NCBI RefSeq assembly: GCF_009296315.1
Contig: NZ_WHLY01000002.1
Span: 5,802,501 to 5,866,500 of the forward strand
Source: Salmonirosea aquatica
GTDB lineage: Bacteria; Bacteroidota; Bacteroidia; Cytophagales; Spirosomataceae
Length of the DNA: 64,000 nt
Direction: 5' to 3'
Part shown: piece after piece, positions 1-10,508 of the stretch
Numbering within the stretch: position 1 is the stretch's first letter
Layout: the number at the start of each line of letters is the position of its first letter
The notes under the pieces: model-generated
The model's database searches: none
The model's input: only the letters and a program-made list of their open reading frames with translations
Told to the model about the DNA's origin: nothing
Made by a program: the position numbers and the translations under genes

Positions 1-1
1 G

Positions 2-1513
2 AGTTTCTGGGAAATATGGAACATGAGTTTTGGATTCCTGGGTATCCAGTTTGGGTTTGCCTTACAGAATGCCAACGTCAGCCGCATATTCGAGACCCTC
101 GGTGCCAATGTGGACGATATTCCCATTCTGTGGGTAGCGGCTCCGCTGACGGGCCTGATCATCCAGCCCATTATCGGCTATTTCAGCGACCGTACCTGGA
201 CCCGGCTGGGGCGACGGCGCCCCTACTTTCTGGTCGGAGCCATTCTGGCGTCATTGGCCCTGTTCGTAATGCCCAACTCACCTACCCTGTGGTTTGCGGC
301 CGGAATGCTCTGGATCATGGATGCATCCATCAATATTTCCATGGAGCCTTTTCGGGCTTTTGTGGGCGACAACCTACCTTCGGCTCAGCGTACGTCGGGT
401 TTTGCAATGCAGAGCTTTTTCATTGGAACCGGGGCGATCATTGCTTCCTCGCTACCCTACATTATGACCAACTGGTTCGGGGTACCCAACCAGGCCGCGG
501 AGGGCATTATCCCCAATTCGGTCAAATGGTCGTTCTATCTGGGTGGAGCGGTGTTTCTGGCGGCGGTGGTATGGACGGTTTTGCGATCTAATGAATATTC
601 ACCTGAGGAACTGCGGGCTTATGCAGATCACGAAGAAGTTGAGTCAGTCACCTCTTCTATCGCCACGCCTTCCGAAGCCTACCAGCGTAGGGGTCAGGGG
701 CAAATCCTGCGAGGTGTTATCGTATCAGGATTAGGGCTTTTATTGTCTTGGTGGTTATTAACCCAAGACTTGAACAAAGAACTTTACGTGTTTTCAGTAG
801 GAATGGTACTGATCGGTATCCTGATTATGATCAGCGGGTTATTGCAGAAATCAGGTTCTTATCTGAATGGATTCGTGACCATCATGAACGATTTTGAAAG
901 CATGCCGGCTACCATGAAACAATTGGCTGTAGTTCAGTTCTTTTCTTGGTTTGCCCTGTTTGCCATGTGGATTTACATGACTCCCGCCGTGACCAGTCAC
1001 CTGTATGGTACCACGGATACTACCTCCAAATTATACAACGACGGTGCCGACTGGGTAGGACTATGTATGGGAATTTATAACGGCGTGGCGGCGGTGGTGG
1101 CCTTTGGCATCCCGGTGGTTGCCCGATACACAAGCCGCCGGGTCACCCATCTCATTTGCCTGTCAGCGGGTGGGCTTGCGCTACTTTCTATTTATTTCAT
1201 GACTGATCCTAACCTTTTGATGCTTTCGATGGTAGGTATCGGCATTGCCTGGGCTTCGATCCTGTCGGTACCTTACGCCATGCTGGCGGGCTCGTTACCG
1301 GCCGGTAAAATGGGTTATTACATGGGGGTTTTTAATTTTTTCATTGTGATTCCCCAAATCGTTGCGGCCGCCCTTCTGGGTTTTATGGTTAAATTTTTCT
1401 TCGGTGGTGAGTCCGTTCATGCATTGGTATTAGGAGGAGCTTCTATGATTTTAGCGGGCCTGTTATGCCTGCGGGTCCATGATCGGGACGATACCCCGAA
1501 GGGTGGGTTTTAG
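2..1513 (+). CDS. SLC45/GPH-like MFS sugar transporter, 5' end outside window
   Basis: Polytopic major facilitator protein, probably a proton-coupled sugar (maltose, sucrose or trehalose-like) importer of the SLC45/GPH type in the inner membrane. Visible are about 12 hydrophobic segments and, counting from the ATG at 23, the loop 2-3 signature SDRTWTRLGRRRPY at residues 55-68. The reading frame is open upstream of that ATG to base 2 and encodes SFWEIWN, the usual N-terminal lead-in of this family, so the true start lies before the window and ATG 23 is internal. The next gene makes trehalose, which fits a sugar-handling locus. Substrate cannot be read from sequence. Confidence 0.85.
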   Translation, partial: SFWEIWNMSFGFLGIQFGFALQNANVSRIFETLGANVDDIPILWVAAPLTGLIIQPIIGYFSDRTWTRLGRRRPYFLVGAILASLALFVMPNSPTLWFAAGMLWIMDASINISMEPFRAFVGDNLPSAQRTSGFAMQSFFIGTGAIIASSLPYIMTNWFGVPNQAAEGIIPNSVKWSFYLGGAVFLAAVVWTVLRSNEYSPEELRAYADHEEVESVTSSIATPSEAYQRRGQGQILRGVIVSGLGLLLSWWLLTQDLNKELYVFSVGMVLIGILIMISGLLQKSGSYLNGFVTIMNDFESMPATMKQLAVVQFFSWFALFAMWIYMTPAVTSHLYGTTDTTSKLYNDGADWVGLCMGIYNGVAAVVAFGIPVVARYTSRRVTHLICLSAGGLALLSIYFMTDPNLLMLSMVGIGIAWASILSVPYAMLAGSLPAGKMGYYMGVFNFFIVIPQIVAAALLGFMVKFFFGGESVHALVLGGASMILAGLLCLRVHDRDDTPKGGF

Positions 1514-1765
1514 CACATTTTGCGGCGCCGGGTCTCACATGTATGGCCAGTGATTAGGAAGGGAAGGGTACCTCTCCTTTTTTATTTTTAGGGTAACTTT
1601 CTGGACAATTTCGGTAAAAGGAGGGAGTTTTCAGGTAAATTAGTTACCTTAGAAGTGTGTCGTATACCACCATCCGGCACGAAAATTTAACGCATTCGTT
1701 ACGTTTATGAAAGATTAGGTTTCTCCTGATCGGGATCAAACATTCACACTCGGAACGAATTCCCT

Positions 1766-3991
1766 ATGAAAAAACTACCTACCCGAAAAAAAGGACGACT
1801 GATTATTGTAGCCTATCGCCTGCCCTTCAAAATACTAAAAAACGAACAGGGTACCTCCCTGTTCCAAAATTCCGGGGGACTGGTTTCTGCGGTTTTGTCT
1901 CTGGCCCAGGGGCGTGAAAACGCCAGCTTCGAATTTGAAGACAAGATTCAGTGGATTGGCTATACCGACAATACACCAGAGGAATTGGCCGGGGTTACCC
2001 TGGAAAATGAAAATTTTCGCGCCCATCCGGTCTTTATTTCTCAGGAACTCAACGACAACTACTACGAGGGCTTCTGTAATGACCTCATCTGGCCCTTATT
2101 TCATTATTTCCCCTCACTGGCCAAATTTGAAACTGAATTTTTTGAAGCCTATCAGGAAGCCAATCTGCTCTTTTACGAGACCATGAAAGACATCATTCAA
2201 CCCGATGATGTCATCTGGATTCATGATTATCAGCTCATGATGCTGCCTGACCTGATCCGTCAGAGTTTTCCTGCCAACAAAATCGGCTTCTTTTTTCATA
2301 TTCCTTTTCCCTCCTTCGAGATTTTCCGCTTACTGCCTACCACCTGGCGCGATGCAATCATTGATGGCATGTTGGGTGCGGATGTTGTGGGTTTTCATAC
2401 CAACGACTACGTCGAGTATTTCCTGAAAGCTGTACGCATGGTGATCGGGCAGGGAAATCGTATGCATTATGTCAATCTAAACAGTCGATTGGTCAAGGTG
2501 GATGCTTTTCCTATCAGTATCGATTACAACAAATTCAACGATGCCTATGATGATGAAAAAGTAGTCAAGGAAAGGAAAGCAGCCCGGGCTCCGCTGAAGA
2601 AGAAAATCATTTTCTCGGTAGACCGGCTCGACTATTCTAAAGGGCTTCTTAACCGTTTGAAAGGTTACGAACGTTTTTTGGAGCAACACGACGAATGGCA
2701 CGAAAAGGTTTCCTTTATAATGATGGTGGTACCTTCCCGGGATCAGATCGAGCAGTACCAGAACATGAAATCGGAGATCGACCAAACGGTAGGTAGGATC
2801 AGTGCCAAGTATGGTAGGATTCACTGGCAGCCCATTATTTATCAATACCGTTCGATGCCTTTTGAAGAATTGGTCGGCATGTATACCGCGAGTGATGTCG
2901 CCCTGATCACCCCGGTGCGGGATGGGATGAATCTTGTGTGTAAAGAGTACGTAGCCAGCCGAAAAGACGAACTAGGGGTACTCATTCTGAGTGAGATGGC
3001 CGGAGCTGCCGCCGAGCTTGGCGAAGCCCTGATCATTAATCCCACCGATAGCCAGGACATTGCTGACGCCATATTGAAAGCACTTGAAATGCCCGCCAAA
3101 GAACAACGCAAGCGAATGAAAGCCATGCGCCACCGCTTGCGTGAATACGATGTATTTGCATGGACTAACGATTTTTTTACCCAAATGCTCATGATAGAAC
3201 AAGAACACGACCGCCTAAGCCACGAATATCTGTCCGAAGATGATATCCAGGAAATCAACGAAAAGTACACAACTGCCAAAAGGAGAATTTTTTTCTTCGA
3301 CTACGATGGTACCCTGGTTCCTATAGTCCGAAATCCCTCAGAAGCCATCGTGACCGAGGAAGTGAAGGCAATTATCGCTGAACTGGCGCATCGTGACACC
3401 GTAGTAATTATTAGCGGCCGTGACAGGACATTTCTGGAAAGTGTACTGGGCGACCTACCCGTTCATCTGGTAGCCGAACACGGCGCATTGATCCGGACCC
3501 ACGGTAAAAGCGAATGGGTGCTTAACCCCGCCTATCAGGAAGACTGGAAGGATGATATCCGCTCGATCATCGACCTGTATGTTAAGCGGTGTCCGGGGGC
3601 TTTTGTGGAGGAAAAAGAAACCTCTCTGGCCTGGCACTACCGCACCGCCGATGACCAGGAGTATGCCCTCCGCCGTGCGCAGGAGCTGGCATGGCAGCTT
3701 AAAAGCTTCATCCAACCCGAGATGCATCTGCAAATCATCGAGGGTAATATGGTCATTGAAGTTAAGAAAACGGCATTCAATAAAGGTACCTCCGCCCAGT
3801 CATTTGTTGACTTGGACGACTATGATTTTATTCTGGCCATGGGCGATGACACAACCGACGAGGATATGTTTGAGACGTTGCCCGATACAGCTTTCACCAT
3901 CAAGGTAGGTGACGCCCTCTCGATCGCTAAAAAACACATTAAAAATCAGCATGCGGTCATGGAGTTGCTCAGTACCTTTACGCTTTCGTAA
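1766..3991 (+). CDS. Bifunctional trehalose-6-phosphate synthase/phosphatase (OtsA-OtsB fusion)
   Basis: Makes trehalose from UDP-glucose and glucose-6-phosphate in the cytoplasm, both steps in one chain. Residues about 10-480 are a GT20 glycosyltransferase: SGGLVSAV near residue 36, DVIWIHDYQLMMLPD near 148 and VDRLDYSKG near 285 are family motifs. Residues about 505-741 are a HAD-type trehalose phosphatase with motif I DYDGTL near 511, motif II VVIISGRD near 548 and the acidic motif GDDTTDEDMF near 692. 741 residues is the usual size of such fusions. The start follows about 250 bp of AT-rich leader; the next gene begins 6 bp after the stop, so co-transcription is likely. Confidence 0.95.
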   Translation: MKKLPTRKKGRLIIVAYRLPFKILKNEQGTSLFQNSGGLVSAVLSLAQGRENASFEFEDKIQWIGYTDNTPEELAGVTLENENFRAHPVFISQELNDNYYEGFCNDLIWPLFHYFPSLAKFETEFFEAYQEANLLFYETMKDIIQPDDVIWIHDYQLMMLPDLIRQSFPANKIGFFFHIPFPSFEIFRLLPTTWRDAIIDGMLGADVVGFHTNDYVEYFLKAVRMVIGQGNRMHYVNLNSRLVKVDAFPISIDYNKFNDAYDDEKVVKERKAARAPLKKKIIFSVDRLDYSKGLLNRLKGYERFLEQHDEWHEKVSFIMMVVPSRDQIEQYQNMKSEIDQTVGRISAKYGRIHWQPIIYQYRSMPFEELVGMYTASDVALITPVRDGMNLVCKEYVASRKDELGVLILSEMAGAAAELGEALIINPTDSQDIADAILKALEMPAKEQRKRMKAMRHRLREYDVFAWTNDFFTQMLMIEQEHDRLSHEYLSEDDIQEINEKYTTAKRRIFFFDYDGTLVPIVRNPSEAIVTEEVKAIIAELAHRDTVVIISGRDRTFLESVLGDLPVHLVAEHGALIRTHGKSEWVLNPAYQEDWKDDIRSIIDLYVKRCPGAFVEEKETSLAWHYRTADDQEYALRRAQELAWQLKSFIQPEMHLQIIEGNMVIEVKKTAFNKGTSAQSFVDLDDYDFILAMGDDTTDEDMFETLPDTAFTIKVGDALSIAKKHIKNQHAVMELLSTFTLS

Positions 3992-3997
3992 TTTCAA

Positions 3998-4825
3998 ATG
4001 AGCCGTTTGTTTCTGTGGATAAGTATTGCCGCCTTGACTTTGACGGGTTTTATTTCCCGGGTTGATGATCCCAAGGCGGTTTTCGGAGCCAAAATGAAGA
4101 AAGTCGATTCAGGTACCCTACCTGAATTGACGCTTCGTATGGCCGAAACCTTTATAGGTACCCCTTATGTAGCCCACACGTTGGAGGGGAACGCAAATGA
4201 GCAATTGGTGTGCCGTTTTGATGCGTTGGACTGTACTACCCTCGTAGATGTGGCCGTTTCCCTTGCCTTGGCCCGTCAGAAAGATCTCTCCTACGACCAG
4301 TTTTTGACCGAACTCACTAAGCTCCGGTATGTAAACGGAACCATTGCTGGCTATCCCTCCCGGCAACATTATTTTCTATCTTGGCGCAATGACAACCAGC
4401 AACGCGGTCTTCTGAACGATATTACGGACACTCTGGGAGGAATACCGTACACCAAGGAGATAAATTTCATGTCGGCTCATGCCGGTCTCTACCAGGGCAT
4501 CACCTCCGATGAAGTATTAGGAGAAATCAGGCAAAATGAATTACGACTCAACGATGGGCACTACTCCTACATTCCCAAGTCCTCGGTACCGAGCATAGAG
4601 AATCGCCTGGCCGACGGCGACATCATTGGGATCACATCTACGGTGCCGGGATTGGACTGCAATCATCAGGGCATTGTCAAACGAATCAAAGACCGGGCCT
4701 ACCTCGTTCATGCCTCTACAACTGCCCAACGTGTAATCACAAGTGCCGAGCCGTTGGCTGACTACCTCAATTCGGTAAAGCGCCATAGCGGCATTATCGT
4801 ACTTCGCCTCAACGATCGTTTTTGA
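3998..4825 (+). CDS. DUF1460 family N-acetylmuramoyl-L-alanine amidase-like protein
   Basis: 275-residue exported protein with a hydrophobic N-terminal signal (FLWISIAALTLTGF) and the DUF1460 fold, an NlpC/P60-related family that includes a Bacteroides peptidoglycan amidase. The likely nucleophile is the Cys in ALDCTTLVDV near residue 78, and the block GLDCNHQGIV near residue 225 resembles the family's second half. The presumed role is murein remodelling or recycling in the periplasm. It sits 6 bp after the trehalose enzyme gene and 3 bp before an MscS channel gene, so all three probably form one operon. The family assignment is firm; the substrate is inferred. Confidence 0.8.
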   Translation: MSRLFLWISIAALTLTGFISRVDDPKAVFGAKMKKVDSGTLPELTLRMAETFIGTPYVAHTLEGNANEQLVCRFDALDCTTLVDVAVSLALARQKDLSYDQFLTELTKLRYVNGTIAGYPSRQHYFLSWRNDNQQRGLLNDITDTLGGIPYTKEINFMSAHAGLYQGITSDEVLGEIRQNELRLNDGHYSYIPKSSVPSIENRLADGDIIGITSTVPGLDCNHQGIVKRIKDRAYLVHASTTAQRVITSAEPLADYLNSVKRHSGIIVLRLNDRF

Positions 4826-4828
4826 GCT

Positions 4829-5878
4829 ATGAAAATCCAGTACTGGCAAATACTTGCCCTTGCTCTGGTTGCGGGTGTCCTAACGGGCTGGGTTATCATC
4901 CGGTTACTGCGCTACCTTTCCAGTCGGAATGACAGGCAAGTATTCAGAACCATTTATTCCAGCATCACCCATGTGCTGTACTTCTTTTTCCCGGCCCTTT
5001 TTCTCACTCTGGTAGCAAACAACCGGTTTATTCGAGCCAGGGAAAGTGTGCTGGTGTACAGCCTGAGTAAAGTTCTGTTGATCGCGATAAGTACCTGGCT
5101 GACCATTCGCATCATAACCATTTTTGAGCGACTGATCCTGAATCAACTCGATTTAAACAAAACAAACAATCTTCAGGAACGGAAACTTTTCACAAAAGTG
5201 AAGTTTATCAAGCGGCTCGTCGTCATTGCCGTCCTGATCGTATCCGTTTCATTATTGCTATTAAGCTTCCGCCAGGGACGGGAGTTTGGCCTCGGGATAC
5301 TTACCTCCGCCGGAATCGTCAGTGTAATTGTCGGTTTTGCCGCCCAAAAAACCATTGCCAATTTGCTAGCCGGTATTCAGATTGCCTTCACTCAACCCAT
5401 CAAAATCGAGGATGTGGTCATTGTAGAAAATGAATGGGGGCGTATTGAAGAAATTAATTTGACGTATGTGGTTGTGAAGCTCTGGGATTTACGACGGATG
5501 ATACTACCCATCACCTACTTCGTGGAAAACTCGTACCAAAACTGGACTCGGAATGATTCAAGCATTATTGGGTCTGCCCTTTTTTCACTCGACTTTCACG
5601 CCCCCGTTGATAAGCTTCGTTCCGCTTTTAAGACCATCCTAGACGAGAGTTCCCTTTGGGATGGTGAGACTGCCGCCCTTCAGGTGACTGATACCCGTGA
5701 TCAATATATGGTGGTGCGGACTATCATGTCGGCGCATAATGCCTCTGATGCCTTTGATCTACGCTGCGAAGTCCGGGAAAAGTTAATCGAGTATATTCGA
5801 AAAGAAGCACCTGAAGCTTTACCAAAATACCCGTTGGAAAATATAAAAAGTGGCCTTGCAGACGCAAGGCCACTTTAA
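4829..5878 (+). CDS. MscS-family mechanosensitive ion channel
   Basis: Small-conductance mechanosensitive channel that releases solutes on hypo-osmotic shock. Four N-terminal membrane segments are visible (about residues 8-28, 45-65, 80-102, 130-150), followed by the Gly/Ala-rich pore helix and beta domain (GFAAQKTIANLLAGIQIAFT near residue 170, then EDVVIVENEWGRIEEI). The C-terminal part has the usual mixed alpha/beta cytoplasmic domain. Placed after a trehalose synthase, it fits an osmotic adaptation operon. The last 30 bases of the gene are also a perfect 12-bp hairpin that includes the first base of the stop codon. Confidence 0.9.
   Translation: MKIQYWQILALALVAGVLTGWVIIRLLRYLSSRNDRQVFRTIYSSITHVLYFFFPALFLTLVANNRFIRARESVLVYSLSKVLLIAISTWLTIRIITIFERLILNQLDLNKTNNLQERKLFTKVKFIKRLVVIAVLIVSVSLLLLSFRQGREFGLGILTSAGIVSVIVGFAAQKTIANLLAGIQIAFTQPIKIEDVVIVENEWGRIEEINLTYVVVKLWDLRRMILPITYFVENSYQNWTRNDSSIIGSALFSLDFHAPVDKLRSAFKTILDESSLWDGETAALQVTDTRDQYMVVRTIMSAHNASDAFDLRCEVREKLIEYIRKEAPEALPKYPLENIKSGLADARPL
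5847..5876 (+). terminator. Hairpin terminator embedded in the mscS stop region
   Basis: Perfect 12-bp stem AAAGTGGCCTTG / CAAGGCCACTTT with a 6-nt loop CAGACG. The right arm runs into the TAA stop of the MscS gene. The T tract is only three bases, so it may act as a 3' end stabiliser as much as a terminator. It closes the trehalose/DUF1460/MscS operon. Confidence 0.7.
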
Positions 5879-6282
5879 CCACTATTAACACAACTCAACT
5901 AAATCTTATTAGAGCTAACAGTTCCTCTTTCCCTGCTGACATTTTGGGAGTCGCTGCTTGTTCTTTCATTGGATCACCCCAAGCCTTTTCCTCAGTTTAA
6001 GTACGCTCTAACAAATTATTTTCTCTCTCACCTGCAATCGTCACAGGGCAATCTGGATTTTTAGTCACACGATTCATTAACTTCTCCGTGTACGTCCTAC
6101 TCCATTCGCATCAGTATCAGGCAATTAAATCTAACCCACTGAATTTGTACGTTTTCCTTTACAAAACACACACTGCTGCGTTAAAGTCAGATTAAGTGGG
6201 GATTAAAATAGGATTAAAATAATAAGGGAAGATTAGCAGAGGAATACGGAGAAGTGTACTTTTAAATGCATGCCCATACAAA
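5879..6282. other. Gene-free interval between convergent genes
   Basis: About 400 bp without a convincing reading frame on either strand. It holds AT-rich sequence and a short direct repeat GGATTAAAATA at about 6198-6220. I see no tRNA, promoter pair or clear structure before the hairpin at 6283. Confidence 0.5.
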
Positions 6283-6310
6283 AAAGCCATCCGAAATTTC
6301 GAATGGCTTT
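6283..6310 (-). terminator. Rho-independent terminator of the DinB gene
   Basis: Stem AAAGCCAT / ATGGCTTT around an inner CGAA-AT-TTCG stem. On the minus strand it is followed by six T residues, so it ends the leftward transcript of the DinB-family gene. Confidence 0.75.
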
Positions 6311-6418
6311 CCGACATATATCCACACCATTAAAAGCACAACCCTAGCAGGTTGAACTTTATCTTTAATGCAATTTAATATCTTTTCTGATCAGAAATAC
6401 AAGGAAGGGTAGTAAATA

Positions 6419-6979
6419 TTAATTGTATTGCTCAAAATTTTCTCCAAAAGTACCACTATCTTCCAAATCTTCCAAATTATCGTCTTGAAATGCGCTGGAA
6501 CTTAACCCTTTTTTAATAAGCGCGATTTGACCCGCATGATACAAGTCATGGTTTATCAGGCCGTGCAATAGGGTATAATACGAATAATCGCGCCCCGGCA
6601 CAATTTGATCCAGAAATGCATCACTGTCCCGCTTCTCTAGTTCGCTTATCAATTCCTCCTGGGACAAACTTAGCTCCATTTGCAGGGTTTCCCATTCAAA
6701 CTCATCAACTAATGCAAATGTTTTCCAGTTTTTTTCTTTGGTTTTAATATCAAAGCTGGCATCGCCCTGTAGCTTTCGGACTGCAAAAATCCGCCAGGTG
6801 GTCATATGGAAAACGAGTTCGGCAATTGTATGGGTTGAGGGGCTGATCCTTTTATCGGCCAGTTTGGGTGAAACACCTCTAAGTACCTCTACCACTGATG
6901 GGCCATGCCAGGCTTGCTCACTTTCATAGGTATCATTCAAGAGGTCAATGATTCTCAGTAGTTCTTCTTTTGTTTCCAT
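6419..6979 (-). CDS. DinB-family putative metal-dependent protein
   Basis: 186-residue protein with the four-helix DinB/YfiT layout: one histidine-containing helix (ELVFHMTTWRIFAV, near residue 52) and the C-terminal signature GLINHDLYHAGQIALIKKG near residue 140, which supplies two metal-binding histidines. Members are thiol- or detoxification-related in other bacteria, but function here is unknown. It is monocistronic, with its own terminator. The start ATG at 6979 fits the family length; upstream on the minus strand GATATTTG resembles the -7 element of Bacteroidota promoters. Confidence 0.8.
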   Translation of the reverse strand: METKEELLRIIDLLNDTYESEQAWHGPSVVEVLRGVSPKLADKRISPSTHTIAELVFHMTTWRIFAVRKLQGDASFDIKTKEKNWKTFALVDEFEWETLQMELSLSQEELISELEKRDSDAFLDQIVPGRDYSYYTLLHGLINHDLYHAGQIALIKKGLSSSAFQDDNLEDLEDSGTFGENFEQYN

Positions 6980-7196
6980 GTGGTGATGCGTAGAGTTGCA
7001 AATATCTTGAATTAATAAAAAATATACCAGAATAATTCACCGGTCATTAAAATAATTGAACAAAATATGCTAACGGCTTACCTTACACGCAAAGACTTGA
7101 ATGGATGGGCTAGTTGCGGTGGATGATAATACTTGGTTGTCTTGGTAACTATTTCTATTTTTAGCACGCTTTCATTTCTTAACCAACCTAATCGTT

Positions 7197-10100
7197 ATGC
7201 AGCATCGGTACCTTCGCGCCGGAAAAATGAGCTTTTTCCTCATTTTAGGAGCCCTTTATGTGCTGGGCTCAAGTCCCTCACATGCACAGAAAAAAGAAAA
7301 AAAAACCAGTACGTCTTCCGAACGGCCCTCCCCTACCTTTGAAAATAGCCTTTTGAAAGGCTTGCGGTGGCGCAATATCGGTCCCTTCAGGGGGGGCGAT
7401 CCATTGCCGTGAGCGGGGTCAAAGGCCAACCCCACACCTACTATTTTGGCGCTATGGGCGGCGGTGTCTGGAAAAGTCTGGATGGAGGCAATAACTGGTT
7501 TTCAAGTTCGGATTCCACTTTTAAAGCCAGTTCGGTCGGGGCCATTGCCGTGTCCTCCTCCAATCCCAATATCGTTTTTGCGGGCACGGGCGAAACCGAT
7601 ATTCGGGGCAACATTTCATACGGTGACGGCCTGTACAAATCAACCGATGCCGGCAAAACCTGGAAACACATCGGTTTGGTCAAGGCCAGTGCCATTGGAG
7701 CCATTCAGATTCATCCCGACAACCCCGATCTGGTGTATGTAGCCGCCATGGGTAACATTTTTGGTCCCAATCTCGAGCGGGGCGTTTATAAATCAACGAA
7801 CGGGGGGGGAACCTGGAAACTGGTACTGGCCAAGAATGACAGCACAGGCGCCGTCGATGTCAAGCTCGATCCCAATAACGCGAATGTGTTGTACGCGGCT
7901 ATGTGGCAGGCCTATCGCAATCATTTTTCGATGAGCAGTGGAGGTACCGGCAGCGGACTCTACAAATCAACGGATGGGGGCGAAACCTGGAAAGACATTT
8001 CTAAAAACCCCGGTATGCCCAAGGGTCTCTTAGGAAAAATCGGTATTTCGGTATCGCCCGTCAATTCCGATCGGTTGTATGCCATGATCGAAAATCAACA
8101 AAAGGGAGGTCTCTACACCTCGGATGACGCCGGCGCTACCTGGAAACTGGTCAATGAAGAGGCTTTTTTGAAACAACGACCCTGGTACTATATGAATCTG
8201 GCCGCCGATCCAAAAAATGAGAATGGCCTCATCGTACTCAACGTAAATGCGTGGAAGTCTTTTGATGGCGGCAAGACTTTCAAGGAAATAGAAGTTCACC
8301 ATGGGGACACCCACGACATCTGGATCAATCCCGACAACAGCGACAATTTTATTATCGGCGATGACGGGGGCGGCGAAGTCACCTTTAACGGGGGGGGTAC
8401 CTTTACCGAACTGGACTTTCCCACGGCCCAATTTTACCATGTCCATACCGACAACGAATTCCCTTACAACATATACGGAGCCCAGCAGGACAACAGTACG
8501 GTCCGCATTCCCAGCCGTACCTCCGGTTATTCCATCACCGACAAAGACTGGTGGCCGGTAGCGGGCGGCGAATCGGGTTATGTGGTGGAAGATCCCCTCA
8601 ATCCGGACATCACCTATGGAGGTAGCTATGATGGGTACCTAAGTATCTATAACAAGAAAACGGAAGAAGAACAGCTGATCAATGTGTACCCCGAATTCTA
8701 CATGGGTCATGGGTCGGATTCCCGCGAGTACCGCTTTCAATGGACCTACCCGATCATGTTTTCCCCTCACGATCCCAACGCCCTATACGTAACTTCCCAG
8801 TATGTTCATAAGTCCATGGATCGCGGGCACAGTTGGGAGAAAATCAGTCCCGATCTTACCCGACACGATTCTACCACGATGGGAGCCAGTGGCGGCCCCA
8901 TCAGTAAAGACAATACGGGTGTTGAAACCTACGCGACGATCTTTGCCTTTGCTGAATCACCGCTCGAAAAAGGTGTTTTTTATGCCGCCTCCGACGATGG
9001 GCTTATACACATCAGTAGAGATAATGGCAAGAACTGGGAAAACATCACGCCAAAATCTTCTCTGTTGCCCGAGTTTGCGCTGATGAGCATTGTCGAGGTT
9101 TCGCCACACGATCCGGCTACGGTCTATCTGGCCGCTACCCGCTACAAGCTGAACGATTTCAAACCCTACCTCCTGAAATCCACCGATTATGGAAAAACCT
9201 GGAAATCGATCACCAACGGTATTCCCAGCGACCAATTCACGCGGGTAATCCGGGAAGATCCTACCCGGAAAGACCTGTTGTATGCGGGTACCGAACAGGG
9301 GGTTTGGACCTCCTTCAACGGGGGGAATTCCTGGCAACCGCTACAATTGAACCTACCCACTACGCCGATTCACGACCTGGTGATACAAAAGCGGGAAAAT
9401 GATCTGGTGGTAGCTACCCATGGACGGTCGTTCTGGATTTTGGACGATATCACCCCACTTTACCAACTGAATGACGAAGTAGCTCAGGCCGACGAACACC
9501 TTTTCAAGCCCGGCCATGCCTATCGTATGAGCGGGGGGGTACGCAAAGAGGAAGTTCCGACGGCGGGAGAAAATGCGGCAAATGGCGTAGTAGTTCGCTA
9601 CTACTTTAAGAAAACGCCGCCTGACGAGCTTAAAATGCACTTTCTGACGATGGATGGCGATACCGTGATAAGCTATTCGAGCCGGACCGATAAAAAAGGC
9701 AAGCCCCTGAAAATTGCTAAGGAGTTTTATACCGACGAAACGGTTTCCCGGCCGGGTACGCTTCCCGCCCTTTCGGGTACAAACGTATTCGTGTGGGATA
9801 TGCGCTATGCCGATGCCACGGCCGTAGACGGTACCAATATCATGTGGTCGGGCTCCGTGGTGGGCCCCAAAGCGGTGCCAGGTACCTATCAGGTACACCT
9901 GTATCACGGCGACAAGCTGGTGGGCAAACAGGAATTCCAAATAGTAAAAGATCCGCGTGTCAAAACGTCTGATGCCGAATTCCGCGAGCAGTTTGACCTT
10001 GCTATGAAAATTAACGACAAACTTTCCGAGACCCACAAAGGAATCAACAAGCTGCGGAGTATCCGCAAGCAGGTAGATGCCCACATTGCTTCGGTCAAGG

Positions 10101-10432
10101 ATTCTACGGAAAGCAAACGATTGAAAGAACTGGCCAAGCCTATGTTGGAGGGTCTCGATACGATTGAGAATGCACTCATGCAACCGAAATCAAAAGCCGG
10201 TCAGGATGCCCTCAATTTTCCGATCCAGCTCAACGACAAGCTGGCGGGGGTAAAAACGGTAGTTCTTTCTGGGGAGACTCGGCCTACGAAATCGTCGTAC
10301 ACGGCATTCGAGGACTTGTCGAAGCGAATCGATGTGCATCTAAACCAATTATCCGAAATTATCAATCGGGATGTTCCGGCCTTTAACCAGGCCGCCCGCC
10401 AGTCGGAAATCAAGGCCATCATCATCAATTAG
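7197..10432 (+). CDS. Exported BNR/VPS10-like beta-propeller repeat protein, frameshifted
   Basis: Large secreted protein usually annotated as glycosyl hydrolase or WD40/YVTN/BNR-like. Many Asp-box repeats are visible (GLYKSTDGGETWKDI, GVYKSTNGGGTWKLV, LLKSTDYGKTWKSI), predicting one or two beta-propellers, then a C-terminal Ig-like and helical region. The N-terminus QHRYLRAGK plus a hydrophobic core ending in SHAQ is a signal peptide if translation starts at 7197; an alternative ATG lies at 7227. The coding frame shifts inside a run of seven G at 7390-7396: the first frame gives RNIGPFRGG and the second continues GGRSIAVSGVKGQ, so one G is missing relative to the family. It may be a sequencing error, a true pseudogene or phase variation. 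Confidence 0.8.
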
Positions 10433-10446
10433 CACTCTGGGGTTAT

Positions 10447-10477
10447 TTTGCTGCAAGAAGACAGTATTGTATATTTG
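10447..10477 (+). promoter_or_regulatory. Bacteroidota-type promoter of the DUF6580 gene
   Basis: TTTG at 10447-10450 and TATATTTG at 10470-10477 with a 19-bp spacer match the -33/-7 consensus (TTTG ... TAnnTTTG) of Bacteroidota primary sigma factor promoters. The start codon follows at 10509, leaving a leader of about 25 nt. Confidence 0.7.
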
Positions 10478-10508
10478 CCCCAGGAAAACCAAATCAGTTC
10501 AGTACGCT

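Noticed and set aside
10371-10508. N-terminal extension of the DUF6580 gene
   Set aside because: It overlaps the previous gene and the promoter at 10447-10477; translation has no transmembrane character until ATG 10509.
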